Origin: Planctomycetaceae bacterium
GTDB taxonomy: Bacteria; Planctomycetota; Planctomycetia; Pirellulales; Pirellulaceae
DNA: 64,000 nucleotides
Direction: 5' to 3'
NCBI GenBank assembly: GCA_016794985.1
Contig: JAEUIQ010000001.1
Location: forward strand, 1-64,000
A program made the translations under genes and the position numbers. The notes under the pieces are model-generated. The model worked only from the letters and a program-made list of their open reading frames with translations, searched no databases and was not told the DNA's origin. This document shows, piece after piece, positions 16,069 through 26,125 of the stretch. Within the stretch, counting starts at the first letter, position 1. Each line of letters opens with the position of its first letter.

Positions 16069-17901
16069 CTAGTTATTGGGGCCAATTTGGGAACGGCCAA
16101 TCGTGCGGCCCGCAGGTAGCCGACTTATTTGCCCTGGCACCACCATTTGCAAAACGAACTTCGGGCCTGCTGGGCATTGTCGTTCCACGGCCTCTCGAGC
16201 CGTTTCGCCTTGCTGTAACTGCAAGAAGACGCCACCAAAGCGATCAACGTATGAAGATTTCCACAGTTCTTCGTCGCGGAGAGTCAACTTCATTTCGTAA
16301 TTAGCCGCGTTATAGCGGACTCGTTCTACGCCTTCTCCGGTCGTTAAGAATCGCTGCCGATCTCGGACAACTTCTGCTGTCTGTTCGACGTGCTCGACTT
16401 TGACGGTTAATCGCAGCGACGCCTCTTTGTCCATCACGAAACCTTGTTGCACCAATCGGGCTTGCAATGTCTTCTGGGTCGGTTCGGCTTGATCGCCCAG
16501 CAGCGATAGGTCGGCCACCAGAGCCAACTGGGCTCCCGACTCCACGACGACCAGGTCTTGTGCACTCAGTCCTTCTGTGACCGCGGCGATTTGTTTTTGG
16601 CGTTCTTCATTAATCGGCTCGATACAGTACAGACGATCCCAGGTTGGAAACCACATGTTGGCGCCGTTAACGACGTGTTTGCTCATGTACGGAAGCTGGA
16701 ATTCCCAGACTTGAACTCTCAGGCCGGGGTCCCACACTTGTTGATCATCAATCAGCAGCAAAGAGTTGTCGGCCCACTGGACACGTGAAGCAGAACGCCC
16801 GGAGTCGAATGAAAATTTTATTTGACCGCTTGGGAGATCGAATCCGTAAACGGTTCGACCAGCGCTCGCAACCAATGAACGATGATCGGGCGAGAAATCA
16901 AAACTTCTCAGCGAGTTGATCCATTGCTCCTCGCCTTGAATCTGACCCACGATCGTCCCATCCTCGATGCGCATCAACCAATACGCGTCGTTCTTGTTGA
17001 ACAAGACGTGTGACAAATCCCGACTAAAGACCGAATGAAACACGTTTGGCACCGAGTAGACACATTTTTCCTGTTGAATATCCCACAACGCCAAATGATC
17101 CCCGGTGGTAAGGAATCTATTTTCATCAACAAACAACAAAATTTTGGCTTCCATTCCCTCGATACTCCAAGCTTTCTCCGGAGTCAAGTTGTCGGATTGG
17201 AGCTTCCAAAACACCATCTGTTTGCCATCGGCGAGAAAAGGGTTGGCCAGCGAAATCGCTCGGCTCTTGGAGGGCGAAACAATGAAGTTGGACAACTCCC
17301 ACTTCGGCAACTTGTATTGGCCCACAACTTCCGCTTGGCGCACATCGGTTACGACGACTTCGAAAAAATCTTGCTGCGATTGCTGACGGAGAACCGTAAG
17401 GAAGTTTCCCTTGCCTCCCAACAGGGTCAGCTTCAGATCAGCCGAGACGTCGGGCATCTCGTCAAACATTGCTTTTGGCATCTCGATCACGGCGTCGCGA
17501 GCCGGTTCTGTCGGAGGGCCGGGAACATAGCTCCAGCCTTTGGATGCCAACCGAATCTCGTTTGCAAGCTTGACGGTGATAACTTCCTTCGGAAATTTGC
17601 CCGACAAATAATCCAACGGGTCAACATCGTCTTGTTGTTCCGTCGTCATTGGGTTCACCAACAGACCCGCCTTCGATGATTCAACCGCGAATATCGTTGC
17701 GACTTCTTGTGCTGTATCGACTAACCAAGAAGTGATTAATGTTTGGCAAGCCAAACTGGCCGTGATCGGTGCGTAAACGGACGTACGGTTATCAGAATTC
17801 TGATGCGGTCGACCTGAGTCGAAACCTGCTGCAGGGGAAACCGGAACTTGCGGGGCGAGCAACCAAACAACAGCCGCCATTTGCATGAAGCAGTTTGGCA
17901 T
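16069..17901 (-). CDS. Secreted beta-propeller-like protein of unknown function
   Basis: A 610-residue exported protein. MPNCFMQMAAVVWLLAPQVP is a signal peptide; GGAGG ten bases before ATG 17901 fixes this start in preference to an upstream extension. The middle (about 170-440) has recurring short strand-turn blocks (for example HLALWDIQQEK, SFDFSPDHRSLVASAGRTVYGFDLPSGQI) typical of WD40/YVTN-like propellers. The C-terminal 130 residues resemble no family I can name; they include RLTVKVEHVEQTAEVV and end basic. No enzymatic motif is evident. It is the first gene after argS on the same strand (the gap is 75 bp), so co-transcription is possible. Confidence 0.6.
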   Translation of the reverse strand: MPNCFMQMAAVVWLLAPQVPVSPAAGFDSGRPHQNSDNRTSVYAPITASLACQTLITSWLVDTAQEVATIFAVESSKAGLLVNPMTTEQQDDVDPLDYLSGKFPKEVITVKLANEIRLASKGWSYVPGPPTEPARDAVIEMPKAMFDEMPDVSADLKLTLLGGKGNFLTVLRQQSQQDFFEVVVTDVRQAEVVGQYKLPKWELSNFIVSPSKSRAISLANPFLADGKQMVFWKLQSDNLTPEKAWSIEGMEAKILLFVDENRFLTTGDHLALWDIQQEKCVYSVPNVFHSVFSRDLSHVLFNKNDAYWLMRIEDGTIVGQIQGEEQWINSLRSFDFSPDHRSLVASAGRTVYGFDLPSGQIKFSFDSGRSASRVQWADNSLLLIDDQQVWDPGLRVQVWEFQLPYMSKHVVNGANMWFPTWDRLYCIEPINEERQKQIAAVTEGLSAQDLVVVESGAQLALVADLSLLGDQAEPTQKTLQARLVQQGFVMDKEASLRLTVKVEHVEQTAEVVRDRQRFLTTGEGVERVRYNAANYEMKLTLRDEELWKSSYVDRFGGVFLQLQQGETAREAVERQCPAGPKFVLQMVVPGQISRLPAGRTIGRSQIGPNN

Positions 17902-17976
17902 ACGACAACGTCCTCCAGTCAACAGGGGTGTCGAACAAAGATAAACCGATGGCTCACGGACGGCGGCCAGCAACGA

Positions 17977-20034
17977 CTACATCTTGCCGACGACTTTGAT
18001 CCCAAGCAGTGCCAAGCCGGTCTTGATCGTCCGGGCCATCAAATCGCACATCGCCAAACGACTGGCTTGCACGTCCGGCTCGGCTCCAACGACCCGGCAA
18101 TCCGCTCGGTTGTAAAAACGGAAAAATTCCTGAGTCAATTCAAACAGGTAGTTGCACAACAGGTTCGGACGATAATCGACCAAGACTTCTTCGAGTGCGT
18201 CTTGAAAACGAATCAAGGCCAGTAACAAAGTGCGTTCGGCATCATTGGTCAGACGAATCGCTGCTTGATTCGAGCGAATCGCCTCCGGTGTAGTCTCGGC
18301 TTTGCTAAAGATGCCGTTGACGCGAGCAAAACTGTACTGCAAATACGTCGCGGTGTTGCCTTCCAAGGCGACCATTTGATTAAAGTCGAAACGATAGTCG
18401 CTGGTGCGGTTCTGACTCAAATCTCCGTACTTGAGGGCGCCCACGCCCACGGTCTCGGCAATCGCTTGTCGTTGTTCGGCGGTGAATTCCGGACCGCCAT
18501 CTTTGGCTTCGTCCAATTTAGCGACCACTTCCAACGCTTTGGCCACGGCATCATCGATCAGCCCTTCCAAGCCCACCGTATCGCCTTCGCGCGTCTTGAA
18601 CGGCTTGCCATCGTTACCCATGACGGTCCCGAAACTGACGTGAACCAATTGTACTTGTTCGTGCCCCATCTTCTGAGCCACTGCGAACAACTTATCGAAG
18701 TGTTCCGATTGGCGATGATCCACGACGTAGAGCACTCGATTCGGTTTCCAATGTTCCACGCGATATTGGATCGTCGCTAGATCGGTGGTGGCGTACAAAA
18801 AGGCGCCATCGCGTTTTTGGACAATCATCGGAGCATCGAATTGGTCCAAGAACACGCACTGAGCACCTTCGCTCTCGCGCACCAAACCTTGGCGTTTCAG
18901 CAGCGCCACCAACGGTGCCAACCGATCGTGGTAGAAGCTCTCGCCCAAACAATGATCGAACTCGACGTTCAGTCGTTGATAAACCCGATCGATCTCGTCA
19001 TGGCAGTGCGGCAGAATCTCGTGCCAAAGTTGGAGATTCTCAGGAGCACCCGCATGCAGCTTGCTGGTCTCCGCCAAAACGGCTTCATGCAAATGAGCAT
19101 GTTCCACCAAATCGCGACTGAAGCTTTCGTCTTGAGCGGCTTGACGCAGTTGTTGCTGGGCCTTGTGGATCAGTTCCTCCAGTTCGCTGACTTGTAACTG
19201 CGCGTCGGCGAGATTTTTTCGCGCGGCTTTTTGCGCGGCCTTATCACTAGTCGGCTCCAAGGCGGTCAATTCTTGTTGGCAGGTTGCCACTCGTTCTTTG
19301 GCCGTTCCCAACGCTTGTTCCCACTTGGGCAAGTCGCGTAACTTCTCCAAACAATCCATCAAGCGTCGCACGTATCGGTAGATGCGGCTCAATTCCGGAA
19401 CCGGGGCCGCACGGTAAGCCGCTTCATTGCCGAAATTGCGGAACCCGTAAATGATCATTCCGAACTGGGTTCCCCAATCGCCTAAGTGATTGTCCGTGAT
19501 CACTTGGTGTCCCAAATATCGGCAAACCTTGGCCAGCGAATCGCCGATAACGGTAGAGCGAATATGACCCACGTGCATGGGCTTGGCGACGTTTGGTGAA
19601 GAAAAATCAACAACAATGTTCTCTCGGGAGTTCGGAGCCGACACTCCCAAGCGATCCACTTTTATGAGACCTGCTTGGTCCAGCGGTAAGGAAGTCGAAT
19701 CGCCAAAGGCTCGATTGGCTTGCTGGCAGAGAAAGTCGTCGGCGAGTTTCAGATTGATAAAGCCAGGACCTGCCACAGAGACTTCCGAACATAGCCCCTG
19801 CAAATCGACCGTCGCGCTGACCTGTTGAGCAATCTCGGCCGGCTTCATTCCGAGCGGTTTGGCCAGCGGCATCGCGAAATTCGCTTGGTAGTCGCCAAAT
19901 TGCGCATTTTGGGCCGGGCGAATCATTCCCAGCAGGGTCTCCAACGACGGCGCCGTGCCGTTGGATTCGACAGACGTCAACAACGCTTTCAACACCGGTG
20001 CGAATCGTTGCCGAATTTGAGCGAGTAGTTGCAT
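17977..20034 (-). CDS. argS: Arginyl-tRNA synthetase
   Basis: Class I synthetase for tRNA-Arg. Residues 1-100 are the Arg-specific N-terminal domain; the HIGH motif is H154-V-G-H157 in PNVAKPMHVGHIRST; the KMSKS equivalent lies in GNDGKPFKTREGDT; the DALR anticodon domain closes the protein (YSFARVNGIFSKAE to KVVGKM). At 685 residues it is about 100 longer than E. coli ArgS. Most of the surplus is a charged, heptad-like insert at about 228-303 (rich in Glu/Lys/Gln/Ala) in the catalytic domain, predicted to form a coiled coil. Start ATG 20034. Upstream of it, on the same strand, is rsfS. Confidence 0.95.
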   Translation of the reverse strand: MQLLAQIRQRFAPVLKALLTSVESNGTAPSLETLLGMIRPAQNAQFGDYQANFAMPLAKPLGMKPAEIAQQVSATVDLQGLCSEVSVAGPGFINLKLADDFLCQQANRAFGDSTSLPLDQAGLIKVDRLGVSAPNSRENIVVDFSSPNVAKPMHVGHIRSTVIGDSLAKVCRYLGHQVITDNHLGDWGTQFGMIIYGFRNFGNEAAYRAAPVPELSRIYRYVRRLMDCLEKLRDLPKWEQALGTAKERVATCQQELTALEPTSDKAAQKAARKNLADAQLQVSELEELIHKAQQQLRQAAQDESFSRDLVEHAHLHEAVLAETSKLHAGAPENLQLWHEILPHCHDEIDRVYQRLNVEFDHCLGESFYHDRLAPLVALLKRQGLVRESEGAQCVFLDQFDAPMIVQKRDGAFLYATTDLATIQYRVEHWKPNRVLYVVDHRQSEHFDKLFAVAQKMGHEQVQLVHVSFGTVMGNDGKPFKTREGDTVGLEGLIDDAVAKALEVVAKLDEAKDGGPEFTAEQRQAIAETVGVGALKYGDLSQNRTSDYRFDFNQMVALEGNTATYLQYSFARVNGIFSKAETTPEAIRSNQAAIRLTNDAERTLLLALIRFQDALEEVLVDYRPNLLCNYLFELTQEFFRFYNRADCRVVGAEPDVQASRLAMCDLMARTIKTGLALLGIKVVGKM

Positions 20035-20193
20035 GATGTTTGGGTCGGTTCTCGAGTTAACGTTTGGACTTGGTAGCTAAGAATCCGTGCGGCCTCGTTT
20101 GGTTCGCGTGGCAGTTCGATTTCGAACAAGCTACTCACAAACTCGCCACGTCGAGGCAGCACGAGGCCCGGTCATGTTCGAACGCTCTTCCGC

Positions 20194-20661
20194 TCACGCG
20201 GTCGCGGGACCAGGCCCGGCCTTGGGAGCCAAGTGGGCAATGTCCAACTTCGGCGCATCGCTATGCAGAACTTCGAGCCCGTAATACTGGCGGGTCTCTT
20301 CATCGAACAAATGAATGACGACGTTGCCGTAGTCCAAAACGATCCAGCGGCTCTCGTCGTAGCCTTCGCGACTGATGCGTTTGTCGTTCAGTTGCTTTTG
20401 CAACATGTGATCGATCTCTTCGCTAAGCGCGTGCAAATGTCGCCGGCTAGTCCCGGTCGCGATCACAAAGTAATCGAAAAGCGCCGTTTTTTGAGTCATG
20501 TCCAAGACCATGACATCGGTCGCGAAGTTGTCGTAGCAGACTTTGGCAGCCGCAAGCGCCAACGCCAGCGATTGCTCGGGGTGGCTACGATGGCCCGCTG
20601 GGCCGGAGGGGCTGTTCTCGATCGGCTGTTTTGGGGTCGGCGAAGGGGTTTGGTCTGTCAA
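20194..20661 (-). CDS. rsfS: Ribosome silencing factor RsfS (Iojap family)
   Basis: The Iojap/RsfS fold is clear from residue 30 on: SLALALAAAKVCYDNFATDVMVLDM, then the conserved TALFDYFVIATGTSRRH and WIVLDYGNVVIHLFDEETRQYYGLE. The family binds ribosomal protein L14 on the 50S subunit and blocks subunit joining in slow growth. The 155-residue product has a Pro-rich N-terminal extension and a short C-terminal tail. The start is TTG 20661, with AGGGA about seven bases before it; no ATG precedes the conserved part. It lies 160 bp upstream of argS on the same strand. Confidence 0.92.
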   Translation of the reverse strand: MTDQTPSPTPKQPIENSPSGPAGHRSHPEQSLALALAAAKVCYDNFATDVMVLDMTQKTALFDYFVIATGTSRRHLHALSEEIDHMLQKQLNDKRISREGYDESRWIVLDYGNVVIHLFDEETRQYYGLEVLHSDAPKLDIAHLAPKAGPGPATA

Positions 20662-21153
20662 CGGGATTCCCTGGCAAAAAAGGTTCGGCTCGACCGGTGC
20701 GGCAAGCGGTGTCCGGGATCAGCCAGTGTAGCCTTCCCGCAGATTAGAGGATTGTAGTCGATCCGCACGCTTTTCTTCAACCAGAGCCGAGATTCCATGG
20801 ACGGCGAATCCCCCGGTTCGAGGCGGTTGCTAAGCCGATCCGAACGCGATTCGAACCGGCTTCGGCTGGATCCAATGACCGTCGAACGAAGCTCGGATGT
20901 TGAGGCCAACTCGCGTGGCGATGCAACAGGAAACGCGTTGGGCATCGGCCTCGGTCGAGTTGTTCGAGCTCAACCTTGCGCCGCGGCGCGGTCAAACATC
21001 ATCCCGTTCCACGAAGGATGGTCAGAGCACATTCCCTGCGCCATGACGACCAAACCGCGCGCGTTTTCGCGCGGATTGGGGGACGGCGCTCGCAGTGCGT
21101 CTGCTAATTGACGGACGGCCGGGCGGTGAACCGGAGTTGGAGCGGCCATGGAC
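20662..21153. other. Gap between rsfS and the TolC-like gene
   Basis: No believable gene. A GC-rich hairpin CCGCGCG/CGCGCGG lies at about 21046-21065, roughly 90 bp beyond the stop of the TolC-like gene; on the minus strand it is followed by only TTT, so it is at best a weak terminator. Confidence 0.4.
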
Positions 21154-23103
21154 TTAGCCGCCAACCGCTCCTGGTGCGGAGTCATTCCCGCCCCCGACCT
21201 GTGGCAGCAGTGGTCGCTGGATCACTGGGCCTTGGCTGACCGGCAACGATACCGGCCGTCGATCCTCGCCGCTGCGATAGAACTGACTGCTCCATGCGGC
21301 GGCTTGCACGGCTCCGGTCGTCGAAGGATCTTCGCTCAACTGAATGTTGTAGTTGCTAAGCAGCGCTCCAGACACCAATGAATAGTTGAGCAGTGCGGTG
21401 TTGTAATCCACGATCGCTCGATGCACCGCCGACTCCGCCGCTGCCGCGCGTTGCATGACATCCAGCAAGAAGAAGATGTTCTCCTGGCCGATTTCGTAAC
21501 GTCTTCGCTTGGGCTCGAGTTCTTCCTGGATCGCAATGCGAGCATTGACCGTGGACTCGATCTGAGCGTAGGCTCGATCGACTTCGCTGTAAGCATTGGC
21601 TAGGTCATTGAGCAATTGCTTTTGCTGTTCATCCAAACGCACTCGTTCACGAGCCAAACTCAATTCGGCGTTCTTGACTCCCAAGTGCCCGGCGCGGCGA
21701 CCGAACGGGCCGTTGACCTCGAGCCCCATTCGCCAATCATCCAAGTCCCCGGAAAGCTGATCCTTGATCGCTCCTTGGTTGCCGATCCAATCGTCTCCGA
21801 AGCCTCGATTGGCGTAGTTCGCGACCAAGTCCATTCGCCATTGGCTCAAGTTCTTGGCTGCCACCAATTCCAGTTCGCGTTGCCGGACAATCCAACGCTG
21901 ACGGCGAAGTTCGGTTCGATTCTCCATCGCCAAATCGTGCGAGGCCTCCCAGTCGAAATGAATCGGTGCCACACTGGGAGCCGTTGTGGGGCGCAGCAAT
22001 GTCCCATCGCTGACAGGCAGATCCATCAACCGCCTCAACTGACGCTCGGTGTTGTAGAGCCCTGTTCCCGACATGCCTGTGCCGACAATGGCGTTTTCCA
22101 CTTGAGCGCGAAAGTTGTAATACTGTTGTCGCGCCTGCGCTTCTTCTTCCTTGCGCGAGATATCCCCTTCAGCCCGGGCCTTGCGATTCTCCCAAGTCGA
22201 GCGAGCAGCTTCCTGCGCGTTCAACTTGGTGTCCAAGTCTTGATAGGCAAAATACAATTGCCAGTAAGTCAATTCAACATCGCGAACCAGATCCCGAACC
22301 GCGATTTCGAAATCAGCCAGGGCGACGTCTTCTCGAATGCGGGCTACCAGCACGCCGTTGTAATTACCGATCCGCGCGTTTGGTCCCGCGATTCTCGTGA
22401 CTTCCGTTCCGGCACCCGCCAACAACGGCTGCCGCACTTCTGCCAAGGTGACGTTATCCCACGCCCCCGGGAACAAGTTGGCGGGCGAGTTGTTCTTTTG
22501 ATACTCGATCAAGTTCCGAATCGAGAACGTGGTTCCTGCTGCGGTGGTCTTGGAGATGTCGGTGGTCACCGAACCGCGTTTCGAATTCAACAACTGGGCA
22601 CCTGCACCAAAGAACAAGTTGTTGAAGCGACGTTCTGAGCTGTCGAGGAACATACTGTGGGTGAACTGAGCGTCGAAGGCGGACAAGGCGGCCTCCGAAC
22701 CCAAGTTGGGATCCGACGCCGCCAAGGCCGGATCGTAAATGGTTGGGCTCAATGCAGGCAAGCTGACCACTTGCCCGCCCATCTTTTGCAACACGGGACT
22801 GCGTTCCAATGTCATCCGAATCGCATCTTCCAATGTGATTGGCTGTGGCTTTAGCGACTCGAAATCGCGGAGCGTGTTGGGTGTGACCGACGCATCGGGC
22901 CGAGGTGTCTCGCACTGAAGGTCAGGATACTCGACGTCCAAATGGGATGCCCGGATCGCCAACGGGCTGGAACTGGTGGTCATGCGAATCGGCTTTTCCT
23001 GCCACTGGCAGCCGCCGGTCGCCAAACCTGTTGCCATCAGTCCCGCCAATCCGAATCGACCCAAAAGTCGACTTACTCGCGTGGCTTTGTGCATCATAAA
23101 CAT
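21154..23103 (-). CDS. TolC-family outer-membrane efflux lipoprotein
   Basis: A 649-residue protein with a lipoprotein signal (MFMMHKATRVSRLLGRFGLA, lipobox ATGGC with Cys32) and two long helical halves characteristic of TolC/OEP proteins: DAIRMTLERSPVLQKM and DLVRDVELTYWQLYFAYQDLD in the first, LSLARERVRLDEQQKQLLNDLANAYSEVDRAY and FFLLDVMQRAAAAESAVHRAIVDYNTALLNY in the second. TolC proteins form the outer-membrane duct for tripartite efflux or type I secretion. No membrane-fusion protein or pump is adjacent. The region between (about 90-230) is longer than in E. coli TolC. The start at 23103 has GAGG eight bases upstream; the longer frame to 23301 is unlikely. Confidence 0.88.
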   Translation of the reverse strand: MFMMHKATRVSRLLGRFGLAGLMATGLATGGCQWQEKPIRMTTSSSPLAIRASHLDVEYPDLQCETPRPDASVTPNTLRDFESLKPQPITLEDAIRMTLERSPVLQKMGGQVVSLPALSPTIYDPALAASDPNLGSEAALSAFDAQFTHSMFLDSSERRFNNLFFGAGAQLLNSKRGSVTTDISKTTAAGTTFSIRNLIEYQKNNSPANLFPGAWDNVTLAEVRQPLLAGAGTEVTRIAGPNARIGNYNGVLVARIREDVALADFEIAVRDLVRDVELTYWQLYFAYQDLDTKLNAQEAARSTWENRKARAEGDISRKEEEAQARQQYYNFRAQVENAIVGTGMSGTGLYNTERQLRRLMDLPVSDGTLLRPTTAPSVAPIHFDWEASHDLAMENRTELRRQRWIVRQRELELVAAKNLSQWRMDLVANYANRGFGDDWIGNQGAIKDQLSGDLDDWRMGLEVNGPFGRRAGHLGVKNAELSLARERVRLDEQQKQLLNDLANAYSEVDRAYAQIESTVNARIAIQEELEPKRRRYEIGQENIFFLLDVMQRAAAAESAVHRAIVDYNTALLNYSLVSGALLSNYNIQLSEDPSTTGAVQAAAWSSQFYRSGEDRRPVSLPVSQGPVIQRPLLPQVGGGNDSAPGAVGG

Positions 23104-23463
23104 CAACTTCGCCTCTTCCGAAGAAACCGGGACAACCCGCAACCGTGGTTTTATCGTGCCAACTGCAACCAAAAATGGCACAGAACCACAACGTTCGGCG
23201 CAACCGAAAGAACGGCCAAAACCAGCACAGCCCGCAAAGCCTGCCCAAAGCACCCATTCAACCAGTCTTGAGGGCAGCGAGCAGACGATGGACGGGACCA
23301 CTTAAACGAGGCCTGATGGCGGAAAATGATGGTTCGTTTGCTCCCCTCCGCCCGATTTCCGCCAAGGAGATTCTCTCCAACTTTCGTGTCTGACTTCTGG
23401 TCATGTTACCATCGCGCCGCGCGATTGGTGATTTGGCGCGAACAACTCGATCAAGCGGAAGGG
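23104..23463. other. Intergenic gap before the Rpn pseudogene
   Basis: No gene is supported. It must contain the promoter of the TolC-like gene; no clear -35/-10 pair was found. The last 60 bp may include the lost 5' end of the Rpn gene. Confidence 0.35.
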
Positions 23464-24209
23464 CAGTTAAAGATAGATATTGATCCGACCTTCGATTTCG
23501 TCTGCAAGATGTTGTTGGGCAATCCCAAACATTCCCGGGCTGACCGTTCATTTCTTGAATGCCGTTCTGGACCCATTGGAGCCGATTGTCGAGGTAGAGT
23601 AATTGTATCCAATCAATGAGCAGGCGTTCGAAGACGACAAGATGTCCATTTTCGATATTCTGGCCCGCGATCGATTGGGCAAGAGATTCAACATCGATGT
23701 TCAGCGAACGTTCCAGGACTGGTTGCCGGAACGGCTCAGCTATGACGCAGCGACCCAATTGGTAGAGCAAATTGGCGATGGTGATCATTACCAAGAATTG
23801 CGGCCCTCGAGAGGAATTTGCATCCTAAAGGGGACTCTCTTCGCCGATAGTCCGTACCACCATCAATTTCGCCGGCGGACACTTGGCTTGGACGTCTTCC
23901 GTTTTTGTGGAAGCAATGGAAATCTTGGAGATGATCTCGAAAACACCCGAGCCGCGACGCCTTGATCAAGCTCGCCTAAAGTGGGAACTGGACGAAAACT
24001 CGCGTCGATTTGCGGAATTAGCCGCTCAGGGAGAAAGTGAAGCTCGGGGGCAAGCTGAAGGAAAGGCTGAAGGAAGGGCTCTAGGGTTGTCGAAGGCCAA
24101 CATGCAACAGATCCAAATGCTGCAAGGCCTCCTGGGGTTGTCGCTCAGCTCCGAATCGAGCCTAACGGACCTCAGCCTCGATCAGCTAGAACAAATGATC
24201 GGCGATTGA
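23464..24209 (+). pseudogene. Decayed Rpn-family PD-(D/E)XK nuclease/transposase gene
   Basis: The pieces read as one Rpn (recombination-promoting nuclease, formerly transposase-like) protein spread over three frames. Frame 1: LKIDIDPTFDFVCKMLLGNPKHS from 23467. Frame 2 from about 23542: LTVHFLNAVLDPLEPIVEVE, interrupted by TAA 23600-23602, then YPINEQAFEDDKMSIFDILARD, FNIDVQRTFQDWLPERLSYD and RPSRGICILKGTLF. Frame 3 from about 23890: the family's C-terminal EGKAEGRALG-type repeat and QMLQGLL ending at 24209. The DKxSIxDIxARD and NIDVQ blocks hold the nuclease Asp and Glu/Asp-x-Gln. At least two frameshifts and one nonsense codon mean it is not functional, unless these are sequencing errors. 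Confidence 0.8.
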
Positions 24210-24274
24210 CGCGCTCAAGCCCGGGGCCGAGTCACGTAACCTGTCGGCGCGAGGTTTTGTCGCGCGAGGTACTA

Positions 24275-24312
24275 AAACAAAAAAACGGAACACGAATGTT
24301 CGTGTTCCGTCT
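24275..24312 (-). terminator. Intrinsic terminator of rpsA
   Basis: ACGGAACACGAA (24285-24296) pairs perfectly with TTCGTGTTCCGT (24299-24310). Read on the minus strand the 12-bp stem is followed by TTTTTTTGTTTT. It lies 34 bp after the rpsA stop. Confidence 0.9.
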
Positions 24313-24343
24313 TTATTTGGTAGCCATTCGAGCCACGAACGGA

Positions 24344-26125
24344 TTAGTTCGCGCCGGTGTCGAACAAAGGACCGCTACTGCCTAAGCCGCCTTTGAGTTC
24401 CGAATCAGCCTTTTTGACCGACTTCTCTTCGGCTTGAACTTCAGCTTCTTGTTCGCTGGTCCAATCCAATCGACGTCGGGACAAGCCGATCTTGCGTTCT
24501 TCCGTATCGACTCGCAAGATCTTGACCTCGATCTCTTCACCAACTTTGACGACTTGCTCTGGGTTTTCAACTTTGTCGTCAGAGAGTTCCGAGATATGCA
24601 GCAAACCTTCCAAACCATCTTCCAAGCCTACGAAGACACCGAAGTTGGTGATCTTGGTGACCTTGCCCTTGACCTTTTGGCCGGGCTGGTAGTTGGACGG
24701 GATGTCGGTTTCCCACGGGTCGGTACCCATCTGCTTGAGACCCAACGCGATGCGGCGGCGCCCGGTATCGACGGCCAGAATCCGGCATTCGACTTCTTGG
24801 CCCTTTTCCAACATCTCGTTCGGATGGCTGATCTTTCGCGTCCACGACATGTCGGACACGTGCAGCAAGCCATCGATACCTTCTTCCAATTCGACGAAGG
24901 CACCGTAATTGGTCAAGTTGCGAACGCGACCTTTGACCAGCATGTTGAGAGGATAACGATCTTCAACATTGTCCCAAGGATTGGCCAGTGTTTGCTTCAT
25001 GCCCAAGGACATTTGCTCGCCCTTGCGGTCGATCCCCAACACGCAGACGTCGATCACGTCGCCAATCTGAACCAACTCGTTCGGATGATTGACACGCTTG
25101 ACCCACGACATTTCGCTGATGTGGACCAAGCCTTCGATACCCGGTTCCAACTTGACGAAGGCGCCGTAGCTCATGACGTTGACCACTTCGCCCTTTTGGA
25201 TCGAACCAACGGGGTACTTGTTTTCCACGTTGTCCCACGGGTTAGGCAGCATTTGCTTCATGCCCAAAGCAATCTTGACTCGGTCGCGGTCGATGTTCAA
25301 AACTTGAACTTCAACTTCTTGATCGATCGAAACCATTTCCGAGGGGCGTTGAATCCGGGTGTGGCTCATGTCGGTGATGTGCAACAGACCGTCGATGCCG
25401 CCCAAATCCACGAACGCACCGAAATCGGCAATGTTTTTGACGATACCGCGACGAACTTGGCCAACTTCCAATTCCTTGAGCAATTTTTGCTGAGCAAATT
25501 GGCGTTCCTTTTCAATCAACGAGCGGCGGCTAACAACGATGTTGCGACGTTGCTCGTCAATCTTCAACACTTCACATTGAACCACTCGGCCAATGTAGTC
25601 CGCGATGTCGTTCGGGCGACGGATATCCACTTGGCTGGCTGGCAAAAACACATGCACGCCAATATCGACCAGCAAACCACCCTTGATCTTGCGGATGACC
25701 GTACCAGTAACGATCTTGCCTTCTTCGACTTCCTGAATGACCCGGCGCCAATGGATGATATGATCCGCTTTGCGCTTGCTGATGCTGATCAGACCTTGGG
25801 GATCGTCGGTTCCACCTAGTTCATCTTCTAGGTCTTCGATGAGAACTTGGACCTTTTGGCCAACTTCCGGCTGCGGTTCGTTGGGGTCCCATTCGTTGCG
25901 AGGAATATTGCCTTCGCTCTTGAATCCGATGTCGACCAGCACGACTTCGGCATCAACCTTGACGATCGTTCCTTCAACGATCTTATTCAACTGAAAGTCG
26001 GCATCAACGTCTTCTTCTTGTCCGACGATCACATTGTCTAGCAGCGATTCATCTGAAAACAGACCTGCCAATTCTTGGGTAATGGAATCATCTTCCAAGT
26101 CCCGGATCAATACACGATTAACCAT
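24344..26125 (-). CDS. rpsA: 30S ribosomal protein S1
   Basis: The 593-residue protein has six S1 OB-fold repeats, recognisable by their openings: VEGTIVKVDAEVVLVDIG, VTGTVIRKIKGGLLVDIG, RRGIVKNIADFGAFVDLG, QKGEVVNVMSYGAFVKLE, VKGRVRNLTNYGAFVELE and VKGKVTKITNFGVFVGLE. S1 binds mRNA leaders and helps start translation on structured or weak ribosome sites. Repeats 3-6 are the most canonical; 1 and 2 are the ribosome-binding variants. The C-terminal tail (about 45 residues) is charged. Start ATG 26125. A strong terminator follows. Confidence 0.96.
   Translation of the reverse strand: MVNRVLIRDLEDDSITQELAGLFSDESLLDNVIVGQEEDVDADFQLNKIVEGTIVKVDAEVVLVDIGFKSEGNIPRNEWDPNEPQPEVGQKVQVLIEDLEDELGGTDDPQGLISISKRKADHIIHWRRVIQEVEEGKIVTGTVIRKIKGGLLVDIGVHVFLPASQVDIRRPNDIADYIGRVVQCEVLKIDEQRRNIVVSRRSLIEKERQFAQQKLLKELEVGQVRRGIVKNIADFGAFVDLGGIDGLLHITDMSHTRIQRPSEMVSIDQEVEVQVLNIDRDRVKIALGMKQMLPNPWDNVENKYPVGSIQKGEVVNVMSYGAFVKLEPGIEGLVHISEMSWVKRVNHPNELVQIGDVIDVCVLGIDRKGEQMSLGMKQTLANPWDNVEDRYPLNMLVKGRVRNLTNYGAFVELEEGIDGLLHVSDMSWTRKISHPNEMLEKGQEVECRILAVDTGRRRIALGLKQMGTDPWETDIPSNYQPGQKVKGKVTKITNFGVFVGLEDGLEGLLHISELSDDKVENPEQVVKVGEEIEVKILRVDTEERKIGLSRRRLDWTSEQEAEVQAEEKSVKKADSELKGGLGSSGPLFDTGAN

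Noticed and set aside
20797..21111. 104-codon plus-strand frame in the gap before the TolC-like gene
   Set aside because: Arg/Ser-rich, no ribosome site, no recognisable domain.
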